From Gliomastix tumulicola (taxonomy: Eukaryota; Ascomycota; Sordariomycetes; Hypocreales; Bionectriaceae): a DNA stretch of 64,000 nt. The translations under genes and the position numbers were made by a program. The DNA is taken from assembly GCA_001599755.1 (NCBI GenBank), contig BCHX01000008.1:992001-1056000 (forward strand), written 5' to 3'. Below the pieces are notes generated by a model. It had not been told where the DNA came from, searched no databases, and worked only from the letters and a program-made list of their open reading frames with translations. Shown piece by piece: positions 33,804 through 45,146 of the stretch (within the stretch, counting starts at the first letter, position 1; each line of letters starts with the position of its first letter).

Positions 33804-35524
33804 TCAGACAACAGCCGCCAGCGCGGCAATCAGCCATGGATAGGCCGTACTCTCCGTAGAAAACCTCAGCGTCTTATGGTCATCTGACACAGCCGCAAGG
33901 GGAACCTGCAGAAACGCGAGGTTGATCTCCTGCACGTCTTCTTTGCTAATGCTCTCCGGCAGATGAAGCTCTATCGAGAACCCCCACGTTAACAGTAAGC
34001 GTGTCGTTTTGCAGAAGCGGTCCCGAACGGCATGGGGCGCCTCCGGAGTCAGATCGCCGGCGTGGCGGAAGCGATTGACATCCCAGAGACCACGCTCGAC
34101 ATCCATGACCCTGGGTTGGTTGTAGAAGCTGATGTTCCCCTGCAGGCCCTCGACCAGCGCGCGCTGCTGATCTGTTAGGACGGTAGGGGATACGCCGTCC
34201 AGCTCCTCGTGGCCGAAACTGGCCCAGGTGACCTGCGACAACCCCTTGAAGTTGATGGGGTAGACTACGGGTTTATTGTTGTTGACCACCCAATTGTTCA
34301 CGACCGTCTCCCAGCCTGGAAGGTCGTAGAAGGGTTTGTAAAAGATGCTGGCTTTGTCTACTATGATGGGCTTGCCAGACTCGACATGGCGTCTCACATA
34401 GTCCTGGTTCATGGCAGAGACTGCCATGTTGTTGCTGCCCCAAGGTCAGCTGGATACATCGGCGTCGACGTTGGTGGAGTGGGGGAGATGGGGGAGATCG
34501 TGGAAGAGAAAGAAACTTACTAGGTGCTTGGGGAAAACATGTCCTCGGCAGACTTCATTATCTCGAGTTGCCGAGAGATACCATCTTGTTCGTTCGCCTG
34601 AAGGCTAGTGTACGTTTTATGCGCCTTCTCCTCGCTATCGACAGCGTTTTTATACGCAGGATCATGCGCTAAAAAGTCGTGGAAAGAGGGGGCGGGATGA
34701 TTCGGTGCAGCATTCAGGCCCTTGGTTAGTTCGAGGTCGTATTTCTCGATGATCTTGTGGATGGTCTCGTCTTTGCTGCCTGTGGCATCCTGTAGGATAG
34801 CTCGAGCCTTCTCGATGTCTCGATCATCGGCGGTCTATGGCGGAAAGGAATGAATAATGTTAGCGATATCAGTGTCTAAGCTGTGCATGAAACTGGACCA
34901 AAAACCACTGACCGACTCTAAGTTCCGGAAAAACGTCATGAGCAGCCGAAAGTAAGAATCGCCATCGAGCGAGTAGCCCACGTGTCCTAGCCTCTGCACA
35001 GTGTCGCTCTTGCAGAAGATCTGAAACCGCGTCACCTCCTCGGGTATGAGGAAACCCCCAGGAATACCGGCCTGCGTGGGAGTGGTGAGAAACAGTGCCT
35101 GGTCCTCGTCTCTCAAGTCGCTGGCGATTGACAACAGCGGCAGCAGCGTGACGGCCATGGCCTTCCAGAACACCGACGGCTGCGAGTGCGGCTTGGGTGC
35201 TATAGGCGTCGTAATGGCCTTTGGTTGCGACGGGAGAATCTCACCGACCTCAATGATTCTCTTGCCACACCCAATGCCAGTGTTCGAGGTAGGCCTGATA
35301 CTGTCTACAGCACTGAGAGACGGGGCATTATGGCCATGGTCAGCAACCGCACTGCTGCCCACGGAGGTAGTGGCGACAGGCTGGACGGCAAGTGCCCGTA
35401 CGTTGGAGACTTGGAATGTGGCTGAGACGGAATCCGTGTTCCGTTCCCGTGGGCGTCTTTCCACAAGACCGGCCGCAAACAACGCTTGGAGCATGGTGCT
35501 CTGTGCAGGCTCTGGGTTGGACAT
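33804..35524 (-). CDS. Unknown protein A, 518 aa (divergent paralog of gene at 37028)
   Basis: Three exons: 35524-34913, 34834-34521 and 34434-33804, with introns of 78 and 86 bp. Residues 1-115 are low-complexity and variable. From about 117 the protein is ordered: SVFWKAMAVTLLPLLSIA, a DGDSYFRLLMTFFRNLES segment, a charged helical region (about 205-300), then YNNMAVSAMNQDYVRRHV, SGKPIIVDKASIFYKPF, WETVVNNWVV and TWASFGHEEL. The end is beta-rich and closes with STAYPWLIAALAAVV. There is no signal peptide and no long membrane helix. I know no domain name for it. Its block order parallels the 464-aa protein transcribed away from it at 37028, so I read them as distant paralogs. It ends 140 bp from the AAA ATPase gene, tail to tail. 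Confidence 0.7.
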
Positions 35525-37027
35525 GATGCAGTGTAGCGATGCCAGGCACCAGATTGCAAAACTGCAAGAGTGGTAAGACCTATTAAGTGAGAAAGTTCAA
35601 CGAAGAAAAAGATTATCAGAGACAGATGAAGAGGAAGGCAGGGCGACGTTGCGACAACTCTTCGAGGTCAGTCTGGTCACTCTCACACTCACGCCCCCTG
35701 GCCTTGGCATGCGGACGAAGTGCTTTCACAACTCAGCCCAACAACTTCCTAGACGAGAAGTGATAAACGTCTACGATGCGATGTCGCACGGCATCCGGAG
35801 CTTTTTGGCCGCTACCAGCGCACGAGCCATCTCTTCAGCTGGCTTTCATACCTGCAATTTTTACCTATTACGGAGGCGGTCAGCGGTAGAGGTCTCTCGG
35901 TGGCGGACGAGTCGATGCAATAGTGCCACTCTTCTCTCCAGCTGCTGCAAGACGGGAGAGTGATAGGCGAGGGGGACTGCCGGAAGCGGCCGCTATATTC
36001 ACTAGTTATTCAATAGTACATGCTTCGGTATAGCTGAGGCGGCCCGGCGCGTCCGTGTGGGGGGGTCTTCAATAGTCTCGACCCTTGATCACCAATAATG
36101 TATAGCTATCACGTGGAGATGACACGACGTTTATGCTATGAAGCTGATGAAGGCCATTCGAGAAGCTTTGAGGAGAGTTGGTGGCAACTGGAACTGGTTT
36201 GCGGACTCGTGTCAATTGCCCAATGCTTCTCGCCGCCGAGCGCATGAACGTAATGGAGGTGACGAGTGTGCATTTGTCTAAAGTCTAGGTCTTGGTATTC
36301 CACGATCTCTGCTAGAAACAATCATTGCAATACGGAGGCCGCGTTCGAAAGTTCTAGATCTCTGGTCTGATGGTACCCTTGCCAGTATTTGGGGGTTCAA
36401 GGAGTACTAAAGTTAGCCACTAAGAGGTGATCTCCAGTGACCTATCAGATGATGGCAGGGCAGGGTAAGCCACTATTGCAATCGATCAAGGCCCCCTAAA
36501 GCCCCCTGTCTTTAGACTCATGTACTCAGGTGGACTGAGCTACTGACCCATCAGATTCATAGACATTACTTGTGAACGCGACGTCCGTACAATTATTGCC
36601 ATGCAACCATTTGACCTTCATGTAAGACCGGCGGTCGGACCACAAGGTACTATTGGCTGCGGTGAGGAAGCCCTCGTCAGTGTGGCGTCGTCTATTGAGC
36701 GCCTGGACATGGTGAAGTGGTCTCGAACATCGTGAAAGAGGGAGAGACGAAGAGTCATCCTTGATCACTCGAATGTTTGCGACTTCGGGCAATATCGTGT
36801 CCCGCGGCAGCTGGCTACGAGTACAGCTTGACGAGCATGGCTGTCAGAAGTGCTCGAAGCCGGAATCGCGTATAAAAGCCAGCAGTGCCTCCTCCCTTTT
36901 GTCGATTGATTCCCGAAACTACACCCAGCACCATCAGACTCTCAGGCAACCACGCACAAGCACCTCTTGTTCTAACCCGCAGACCATCAACCACGCTACT
37001 CTTGCGACCACCGCTCTCATCAACATC
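35525..37027. promoter_or_regulatory. 1.5-kb divergent region between unknown proteins A and B
   Basis: It separates two head-to-head genes of the same apparent family. A TATA box lies at the B side (36871). The middle holds only short frames. A shared bidirectional control region is possible but not shown. Confidence 0.4.
36871..36878 (+). promoter_or_regulatory. TATA box of unknown protein B gene
   Basis: TATAAAAG in a GC-rich setting, 157 bp upstream of the ATG at 37028. The leader between them is pyrimidine- and CA-rich, as in many fungal 5' UTRs. Confidence 0.6.
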
Positions 37028-38724
37028 ATGTCTTCTGAATCCAACTCCAACAAGCTCTTCTGGCTTGCCTATTGCAAGGCCATCAAGGAGACCATTCTTC
37101 CCGATCCTGGCTCTTCCAACGCCATCTTCTTCTCGACCAAGGCATACAAGGGCCCGGTCGATTCTGACCTGCTTCCTCCCGAGTACGGCAGCTACGGAAT
37201 CTACAACATTGCCAATAACATGCTGGCCGCCGACAATCTGTTCTTCGTTCCCTCCAACGCCAATTCCTACATCAGGTTTCTCGAGAAGTGAGTTCCTCGA
37301 CTCCAAATACCGCTTAGCGAATCTTTCTAGGCATGGCTGTGCTAACGATGTCGGTGTGCAGGTACCTGTCTTATGTAGACCTTGTAAGTTCAGGTTTACT
37401 TCCATCAGTCTAAGAAGGAGTACACACGGTACTAGTGTGTTGATCGCTAACTCTTCTTTTGTAGGGCGAAAAACAGGACGACGCGACCTGGTACCGAGTC
37501 ATCGCTGCCAAGAAGACGCTCGACGGCGCCAAGATCAACTGGCAGAAGGCGGACGACGCAGCCTACGCGGAATTCCAGAAGCAGGAGCCGCGGGGCGGGA
37601 CGGGTGGCCTCACGTACCAGCAGTGGTGGCCTACGAACGCTCCCGACGCAGACACCGCTCGGAAGCAGTACAACGGAGCGGCCGCAAACTACAAGACTGC
37701 CCTGGCTGACCTCCAGGGTCCGCTTGCGTCCCAGTACCAGATCGACACGTCCAGGATCACCCAGGCCATGGATCCGATCGTTGAAGCTGCGGGGTACGTG
37801 TTCTGTTCACCTCCCACCACTCTGCCCCCCAAAGCCCACGTTTCCTAGTTACTGATAAACCTGCCTAGCATCGCCATGGGCGTCTGCGGCACGAATGCTC
37901 CCACCAATCGCGAGCTGCTGAACATGATCAACAGCGGCCAGACCGCGCCGGCGCCGAAGGGTGTCTACTTTGTCGCGGAGTATCGGGCCCCCGACTACGC
38001 CTACGCCGTCAAGGACTGGCTGAACCAGCCTGGACACGGCAGAGAGGGCAAGAACGCCGTCCCCATCAGCATGAGCATCGGCAAGGACGTCAAGGAGCAC
38101 GAGTTTGGCCAGGAGTCCGTCAGCGGCGGCGGGCTCAACTTCAGCTACCTCCCCTGGATCTCGTTCTCTCGTAACAGCAGCAGCGACCACGAGGAGGGTA
38201 TCGATGAGAGCCAGCTGAACGACAACGACGTCAGCATCAAGCTCACGTATGATGATATAAAATCAGTGGCCGTCACCCCCGGAAAATGGTAAGTTGTCTT
38301 GTCTCCCCCCTGTCACGCTACCAGCCTCCCGAGGATTCTCATTTACTGACTCCCAGCCAGGAACATTGGAAACCCCAAGGACTCCTACCCCAACCTCAGG
38401 AAGGACGCTCCTAACGACGTCAAGATCCTCGTCGCCCCAAGCCAGCTGGTTCTCGTCAAGAACCTGGGCTACGAGATCACATTCAGCAACAAAATCAAGG
38501 AGACCATTGACAAGAAGGTCAAGGACACGGTCCAGAGCGACGGATACGTCCGCGTCTTTGGTATCCCCATCAAGGTGGGCGGTGACTACAAGAAGAGCAC
38601 CGAGTCGACCAGCCACGTCGCCACCTGGGATGAGACTCACGGCACCTTCAAGGTCGTTCCCACCGACGATGGTGCCTTTGCCACCATCATTGCTACGCTG
38701 GGCACGAAGTTCCCCACCACTTGA
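37028..38724 (+). CDS. Unknown protein B, 464 aa (divergent paralog of gene at 33804)
   Basis: Five exons: 37028-37287, 37362-37383 (22-nt micro-exon), 37465-37793, 37869-38288 and 38361-38724. The order of blocks is FWLAYCKAIKETILPD, IFFSTKAYKG, YGIYNIANNMLAADNLFFVP, SYIRFLEK, the micro-exon YLSYVDL, a charged helical region (about 95-180), and IAMGVCGTNAPTNRELLNMI. Then come GVYFVAEYRAPDYAYAVKDW, a Gly/Ser-rich beta part (SGGGLNFSYLPWISFSRN), and a C-terminal beta region with VRVFGIPIKVGGDY and TFKVVPTDDGAFATIIATLG. No signal peptide or membrane helix is seen. I do not recognise a named domain. The relation to protein A is by order and spacing of these blocks, not by high identity. Confidence 0.78.
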
Positions 38725-38988
38725 GATGGCACAGAGCACGAGACAGGATCTAGTCTGACTAGTGGGGATATTCTATGAGGAGATGGAAGAACAGCGCTGA
38801 AAAAAGGGTTGGAGGGCGAAATTAGATATATCACGTGCCAACATCACTCCGTCTTCGGCTGGGTGAGTCATACAATAGTTCTCAAACACGAATATCATCT
38901 TTCAACCAACCAAAAGTATTTTCATGGTCACTGTGCTTCCAAATTCAAGCTTCTTACCGAGAATCTATCACCATTGCTTTTCGGCACC

Positions 38989-39612
38989 ATGGAGACTTCA
39001 AGTTGGGTCCTGATGCTCGTGCAGACATCCGCCTTCATCGGAACCTGGACCCTCATTCATAGATCCGTCGCCAAGCATGGTCCAGTACCTCAGGTCCGAG
39101 CCTGGGTGAAGTTTAACAGCTGGTTCTACGCTACATTATCCACAATCATGTTCGGCCTCATCTTGATCCCCTCGTATGAGTCCACAGCTCGGACTCTGTA
39201 CCATTATTCCAAGTTCTACGAATATGTCGATATACTTGGAGTACGAGCGATTGGGGGAGTGATCGACCTACACTTCGGCTTCCACCACCTAACAACGCCC
39301 TACCTTACGTTTATCCGTGTAATCAACCACTCGGAGGGCTGGCGGCTCTTTGCTGCCCTCAACACGTTTCATCACGCTCTCATGTACGCCTATTTCGGCG
39401 GGGCCGGACGCATACGGCCTCTGTTGCTTGTGACCTGTGGCATACAGTACCTAGTGGGAATGGCGGCTGAGGTAGTGATTATTGCTCAGAAACAGCGGCA
39501 GGACGAGATGATATGGCCAAACATCTTCACGCTATGTCTTCTTTTCGCATACTCGATTTTGTGGATCAGAGACTTACGGTTACAGTCGAAGAAGCAGGGG
39601 AAGATGGATTGA
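38989..39612 (+). CDS. ELO (fatty-acid elongase)-like membrane protein, short
   Basis: 207 aa from the ATG at 38989, which has a good context (CACCATGG); the frame is open further upstream to 38809. Five or six hydrophobic segments are visible. The stretch from about residue 92 reads LHFGFHHLTTPYLTFIRVIN, then GWRLFAALNTFHHALMYAYF. This mirrors the ELO hallmark, a histidine box (HxxHH) followed by the LNxxVHxxMYxYY block. The box here is HFGFHH, one residue longer than usual. True elongases are about 270-350 aa; this protein is shorter at both ends. It is probably an ER membrane ELO-like protein, but elongase activity is uncertain. Confidence 0.65.
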   Translation: METSSWVLMLVQTSAFIGTWTLIHRSVAKHGPVPQVRAWVKFNSWFYATLSTIMFGLILIPSYESTARTLYHYSKFYEYVDILGVRAIGGVIDLHFGFHHLTTPYLTFIRVINHSEGWRLFAALNTFHHALMYAYFGGAGRIRPLLLVTCGIQYLVGMAAEVVIIAQKQRQDEMIWPNIFTLCLLFAYSILWIRDLRLQSKKQGKMD

Positions 39613-40011
39613 GGATCAGCACCATTGTGAGATATTTCAGAAAGCCATCGAACAGCAGTGTAAGAACCAATCGAATTCCTATGACGGATGAGGCCGAGGA
39701 GTCAAAATAGGCAGTAAATTTACCTATCAAGCCACCAGCTGCAAGCTTCAGTAGTCAATATCCCACCCGCATGGTCTAGAATGCGCCACCCGGGAGTCTT
39801 GGCCAGACTATCGATTCATGGAGGAGGGTGGTCAGCAGCGCCCAGTTTCCACTGCAAGACCCTGTGATTTCAGCCGCACTTGCCAATCCAGAGCTGAAAG
39901 ATATTGTAAATTCATCATTCATTCAGGTATATATCACACACCTGCTGCAATGACGTTCATGGTTCGAGCGGAAGAGCTCATCGCTCTCTGAAATGCAAAC
40001 ATCCTTTCGTC
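39613..40011. other. Intergenic upstream of second HET gene
   Basis: 399 bp. A weak TATA-like run (GTATATATCAC near 39929) lies about 85 bp before the HET start. Confidence 0.4.
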
Positions 40012-41929
40012 ATGGCGCAACCGTACCAATATGCCCCAGTCGACATAGGGTCGATCCGTCTCCTTCATGTCATCTCGGTATCGCCTGAGATCATTTTCCG
40101 TGTCCAGCACGCCTCGCTTGACGCTGAGCCCACCTACAACGCTCTCTCTTACGCCTGGGCCAAGCCGGTCTTCACTGAGCAAGCCACCCTACAAGGGGAG
40201 GGCGAGAGCGGGTATCTGAACATCACACCCAGTCTTCACCACTGTCTCACGCATTTCGGACAGTATGTCGGCACCAACATCTGGATCGACGCCATCTGCA
40301 TCAACCAACGTGACGACGCCGAGAAGTCTCACCAAGTGCGGCAGATGGACCGCGTGTATGACCAGGCGACGAAAGTGCTCATGTGGTTGGGACCCAGCGC
40401 TGAGGACAGTGACAATGCTATGAGAGCCATGCTTACGTATGGGAGGGAGGCTGCCGCGGCAGGGATTCTTGAAATGAGGGGAAATGACCTAGTGACGCTA
40501 CCAAGGTTGAGGGATGGTGAGCAGCCAGACGATTCTCTCGGGTTCACAATCCGACGCCTGGTCGAGCTCGTACGGAGGGCATCGGACTCTGCGGTAGATG
40601 AGACCCGCATTGCCGAGCGGCTTCCAAGAGTGGCAGTCGCTCGTATCACACACCGGGACTACTTTACACGAGTCTGGATCAAGCAAGAGATCACGTTGGC
40701 CAAGCATGCGGTCATCCACTGTGGCTCGCACTCTGCTCCGATCGAGTACTTCCACGCCCTCGTTCTCTTCTACGGGATGATGTATATCTGGGAGATAGGA
40801 CAGCACGACGCGGGACTAAGTAACCGCAAATGCGGTCCGTTCGATAACGGTACCATCGAGATAGAAGGGAAGCCCTATTTTCTTGTCAACACGCCCAGGA
40901 CCAACGAATCCATCGGTTTCCATCTGTCGGCGCGGCGGAAGCGCCAGGACGAGGGCCCAGAGCCATTGTACCGCCTGTTGCACCAGTCGTACGTGCGGGA
41001 AGGTGAGAGGCTCCCGTTGGCATGCTTCATGCCCGAGGACAAGATCTGGGGTCTGTCCGGGGTTGCAGGTGACATGGCTGAGCTGGGTCTGAAGGCCAAC
41101 TATGGTGTCGACAGTGCCGACAAGGTGTACGAGGACACTGCTCGGGCTTTGCTAAAGCAGGGACGCATCGGTATGCTGAAATGGTGCCGGCCACGGGGAG
41201 GAGGGCTGAGGTCGCCGTCCTGGGTTCCAGACTGGAGACTGCCCATCTTCGAGCCGTGGAGTGAAGATACCGGGAATCCGATCTTCCATCCTTTTCGGAT
41301 GACAGGCTCCTCGACGAGGCCAAACGCTCCCTGATGTAACAGACGAAGCAGGGTCAATCAGCCTTCCAGGCGTCAAGGTCGATGTCGTGGCGGAGATCGG
41401 CTCGCCCTGGCACGTCGACGACAAGGCCAACTTTTCACAAGCCTCCTTAGTCATCCTGTCACAGGAGCTCTTTGCATTCATCAAACGGTCACGATACGAC
41501 GAAGAAGGGCAAATTGATGCCTTTTGGCGTATCCCAATCGGCGATAAGGAGTTCTTCGCCGCCGACAGCCCGTACTACGTGCGAGCGACCACGCGCTCAC
41601 TGGAACAATTCAAGATGCTGATATCGAGGGTTGCGGATCCGGATATGAACCGCGATACTGCGTCATATCAGACATGCGCGGCACGGCAGGTCAACGCGAG
41701 ACCTGTGCGGACGGAGAACGGATGGGTTGGATTGGCGCCTGCGGAGGTGCAACCTGGAGATGTGATCGTTTTTCTCGTGGGAGGAACAACGCCGTTTGTC
41801 TTGAGACCAGTGACGTTGGAGGATGGAAAGAGCAAGTATATCTTAGTTGGAGAAAGCTTTGTGTACGGCATAATGGATGGAGAGTTCGCTGACAGTGTGT
41901 GTGAGCTCGTGGTATTTGAGTTGCAGTGA
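40012..41929 (+). CDS. HET-domain protein with a frame break near 41330
   Basis: The first frame (40012-41334) carries the HET domain: TYNALSYAWAKP near residue 45, IWIDAICINQRDDAEKSHQV near 90, and YFTRVWIKQEITLAKHAVIHCG near 220. The second frame, on to 41929, gives the rest: KVDVVAEIGSPW, then DVIVFLVGGTTPFVLRPVT and YILVGESFVYGIMDGEF, the normal HET-protein C-terminus. Joining needs either a +1 slip in GCTCCCTGAT at about 41327-41334 or an intron. A phase-1 intron 41261-41351 (GTGAAG...GCAG, 91 bp) would restore frame but delete 30 protein-like residues. I cannot decide between a spliced functional gene, a frameshifted allele and an assembly error. About 640 residues in total. Confidence 0.75.
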
Positions 41930-42234
41930 CAAGTCTCGCAGGGGCATTGGAATGAACGAAATCACGCAGACTCGAGCGGCCTAGATAGAACATATGTGTA
42001 TTAGAGGTAAAATTGGAAGATATAATGTTGTTATGCGTGATTCAAGATGCAACAGGCGTCACTTGGTATCCCAATACCGTACCAAAGCTCAGTCTAAGGT
42101 GCCCAAATCCCGCTTCTGCATTTAATATGTGACTGCCATAAGCTTCCATGAACCTGTGCGTGTTGCTAAGCAGCACGGTCAGCCTTATCTTGAAAGCGGC
42201 AAGCAAGTATATTTTCATACCAAAGTCATCAACA
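41930..42234. other. Intergenic, tail to tail
   Basis: 305 bp between the second HET gene and the small minus-strand gene. Nothing recognised. Confidence 0.4.
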
Positions 42235-42543
42235 TCACTCCTCATCCCAATGACCCTCTCCAGAAAAGGTAATTTTCGTAACAGGATGAGTCAACGTCCC
42301 GGCAGCCTTGACTCCATTGGTGAACGTGACGTCGAATTCGCCATCATTCAACTGGGCGATGATCTCCCGAGTGCTGGTGAGCTCTCTCTCATCGTTATAC
42401 TCCAGTATAGCACTCTGAGAGCTAAATTGCGGGAGCTTCGAGTCGACATCGGCGGTAAAGATGAAGTCGACGTCGCCGATTCGGAACTGGAGTTTGATCT
42501 TGTAGTCGGCTGGTCTTGTGAAGCTTCCGTTGACGGTAGGCAT
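42235..42543 (-). CDS. Small beta-rich protein, 102 aa, unknown
   Basis: One exon with an ATG at 42543. The sequence alternates short hydrophobic strands with polar turns: YKIKLQFRIGDVDFIFTADV, SQSAILEYNDERELTSTREI, GEFDVTFTNGVKAAGTLTHP, VTKITFSGEGHWDE. It is acidic and has no cysteine, signal peptide or membrane helix. This pattern suggests a small beta-sandwich or lectin-like fold. I have no firm family name. It sits alone between the second HET gene and the sugar transporter. Confidence 0.6.
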   Translation of the reverse strand: MPTVNGSFTRPADYKIKLQFRIGDVDFIFTADVDSKLPQFSSQSAILEYNDERELTSTREIIAQLNDGEFDVTFTNGVKAAGTLTHPVTKITFSGEGHWDEE

Positions 42544-43259
42544 TTTGATATCTAGGGATGTAGTATGTATGGAAAAGAATGATGAATATTTGAAATTTTA
42601 TGCACGAATGATCAGAGACACAGACCATCATTGGTACTGCCAAGTGTCCGTCCTCTGGTCACTACCTTGGTACTTATACGTCTCCCTTCAGAAGTCCCTT
42701 CACCCGCTCTACGCTTCCCCACATTCACCCCTGCCAAATACGAGGAAGTTCAGCTGGTCAGAATTCACTCAACGCCCGAACTAATTCCCAGTCCGGAATG
42801 ACCTTCAAACGCTTTGGAGTCTAGTGTGCGAATCATTGGATGACATGTTACCATGTAGGTGCTTTTAGCTGCGACGAGTAACCATCCTTCCTGTTTCCTG
42901 ACTGATGATATCTATTCAATTCAAGCAAAAGTCGGCACAGTAGACACGCTGCGAACTGACACTCTTATGTCGTCTTGGAAAAGTTCCTGCTGATTCTGGG
43001 CGTATGCGTCTTCCCTGCATAACATGCCTCCAGCTATATTGTAGGACTGCTGATAAGTGAACATAGCGTCCGGTGATAGAGTAGAGGAGAGGAGGCGGTT
43101 TGGAGGATGGGCGCTGCTTTAGGGTAACTGAGACTTGGCGGTGATCCTGCTGAGTCAGCACACGTCCACGTCGACGACGCATCGAGGCGGGGTTGCGTCT
43201 TGGCTGATCCCTCGCCTTTCGAGGCAATTTCGTCGCTTCACGATACACAGACTGTTACG
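42544..43259. other. Divergent intergenic region
   Basis: 716 bp between the small beta-rich gene (minus) and the MFS transporter (plus). No recognisable element. Confidence 0.4.
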
Positions 43260-45146
43260 ATGGCGGCCAAAGGAATAGCCCGCGGGACGATACGTCTGCA
43301 CGCGCTATGCCTCCACCTGGCCATCGGCGCCTCTATCTGGGGCTACAACATCGGCATCCTGTCCTCCATCCTCGTTCACCCAGGCTGGCGTCAGACCATG
43401 CACTACCCGAACCCCTCGGAGCGCGGCGCCGTCACTGGCGTCTACTATGTCGGCACGCTTATGTCGTACCTGTGCTTCTCGCACCCGCTGGCGGATTGGC
43501 TGGGCAGGAGATATGCCGCACTGGTCGGCACTGTCGTCCTTGCGGCTGGGGCCGGTCTCATGGCGGGAAGCCAGGGACTCGCGGTCATGGGCTTGGGAAG
43601 GTGGGCCTGTGGCCTGGGTGTTGGGATCGTGAGCACCACCGTGCCACTGTATCAGAGGTTAGGAGGAACAGCGCTGCTTGTCAGAACGAGCACAGGCTGA
43701 CTTGGAAGTAGTGAAATATCACCTGCGAAGCAGCGAGGGAGATACGTCACCCTCAACCATGTGGGTTTCATTGCTGGCATGGCCGCTGGTCTCTGGTGAG
43801 GGGGCTTTTCCTCGTAACGTCTTCAGAACCGTGCTAACCTAAGTGAATAGGGTCGGCTATCTAATGACCTATTGGACTGGACCTTCAGGGAGGGATTGGG
43901 GTTGGAGGACGTCGATCCTGCTCCAGCTCCTCCCTGCCTTGCTTTTCGCCACGGGCTTACCATTTGTTCCCGATACGTAAGTCTAACCTAGGAGCAGTCT
44001 GCGGGTGGAATACCGAGCTTTGCTTTTGTTTGCTGACATCTCACATCTCACAGACCCCGATGGCTCGTCGAGAAGGGCGACATGGACAAGGCGAGCAAAG
44101 TCCTTCACTGGCTCCGTGAGGGGACAGTCTCTCAAGAACTTATCACTCACGAACTACACGCGATCGCGAACGACATCGACGCGCGCTCCTCGCTCATATC
44201 TGCATCTGATGCAGCATCTCCGGCAGCTCCTACTTCCAGCAAGCGCAAATTCATCTCACTTTCCCTATCGCTATTCCGAGAACCCGCCCTTCGTGCTCGG
44301 CTTTGGCGCGCATTTCTCCTGCAGTTTCTGGCCCAGATGTGTGGTGCCGCGGCCATGAAGTACTACCTGCCTAGTCTGCTCGAGGCTCTTGGCCTGAACA
44401 ACCAGCTGGCCCTCATGGCCGGCGCCGTAGAGATGACTATCAAGATCGGTATGACGGTGGTGGAAATGTGGGTGATTGATCGGTTTGGGAGGAAGCTCTG
44501 CCTGGTCGGGGGATCTCTGGTGATGGCCGTGGCGATGCTGGCAAGTTCTCCTAAACAACCCACACCACCGACTTTCGCACTAACACGAACCTGGCTCCTA
44601 GATCAACGGCGCGCTCCCGCTGATTTACATCAAGAATATCAGCAAGCCTGCCGATATCATATGCATCGTCTTCGTCTTCATCTACGCCATGGGCTACAGT
44701 CTTGGCCTCGGCCCTGCAGCATGGGTCTACAGCAGCGAGGTAAGCTCTCACGCATCATCTTCACATGAATCAACGCTAATTCTTGCCAGATCTTCCCAAC
44801 GACCGTTCGAGCTCGTGGCCTTAACTTTGCCGCGTCTGGCGGTTCCATTGGGAGCATTCTCGCGTCTCACATTTGGCCCGTTGGCCTTGCCCACCTGGGC
44901 TCGGGTGTTTACTTCATCTTCATGTTCGTTAATCTTGCCTGTGCACCCATTGTCTGGTTCCTGTATCCTGAGACTGCAGGACGGGCCCTCGAGGACATGG
45001 ATGCGTTGTTTGGAACGACCGATGTCACCCGGAGGGCTGACACCTCGAATGAAGAAGGTGTCCATCTAAGAGGAGACCGCGACTCTGGGGAAGAGGAGCC
45101 ATCAGCGCGAGAAAGCAGGGAGGAAGAGGCGAGGTTACTTGGCTGA
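43260..45146 (+). CDS. MFS sugar transporter
   Basis: Six exons: 43260-43657, 43712-43795, 43851-43976, 44054-44540, 44602-44739 and 44790-45146; 529 aa. Hallmarks of the SP/hexose-transporter family appear in order: ASIWGYNIGILSSIL in TM1, PLADWLGRRYAAL after TM2, LGRWACGLGVGIVSTTVPLYQ with SEISPAKQRGRYV after the first joint, and PDTPRWLVEKGD before the loop. In the second half come VIDRFGRKLC, and FPTTVRARGLNFAASGGSIG followed by FLYPETAGRALEDMDALF. Intron 4 (44541-44601) starts GCAAGT, so it is a GC-AG intron; no GT donor keeps the frame there. The C-terminal tail is charged and cytosolic. A plasma-membrane sugar or polyol importer is likely; the substrate is not predictable. Confidence 0.92.

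Noticed and set aside
35985..36010. NotI- and SpeI-like sites close together, resembling a cloning vector polylinker
   Set aside because: Only two short restriction sites match; flanking sequence is not vector and continues as normal intergenic DNA.
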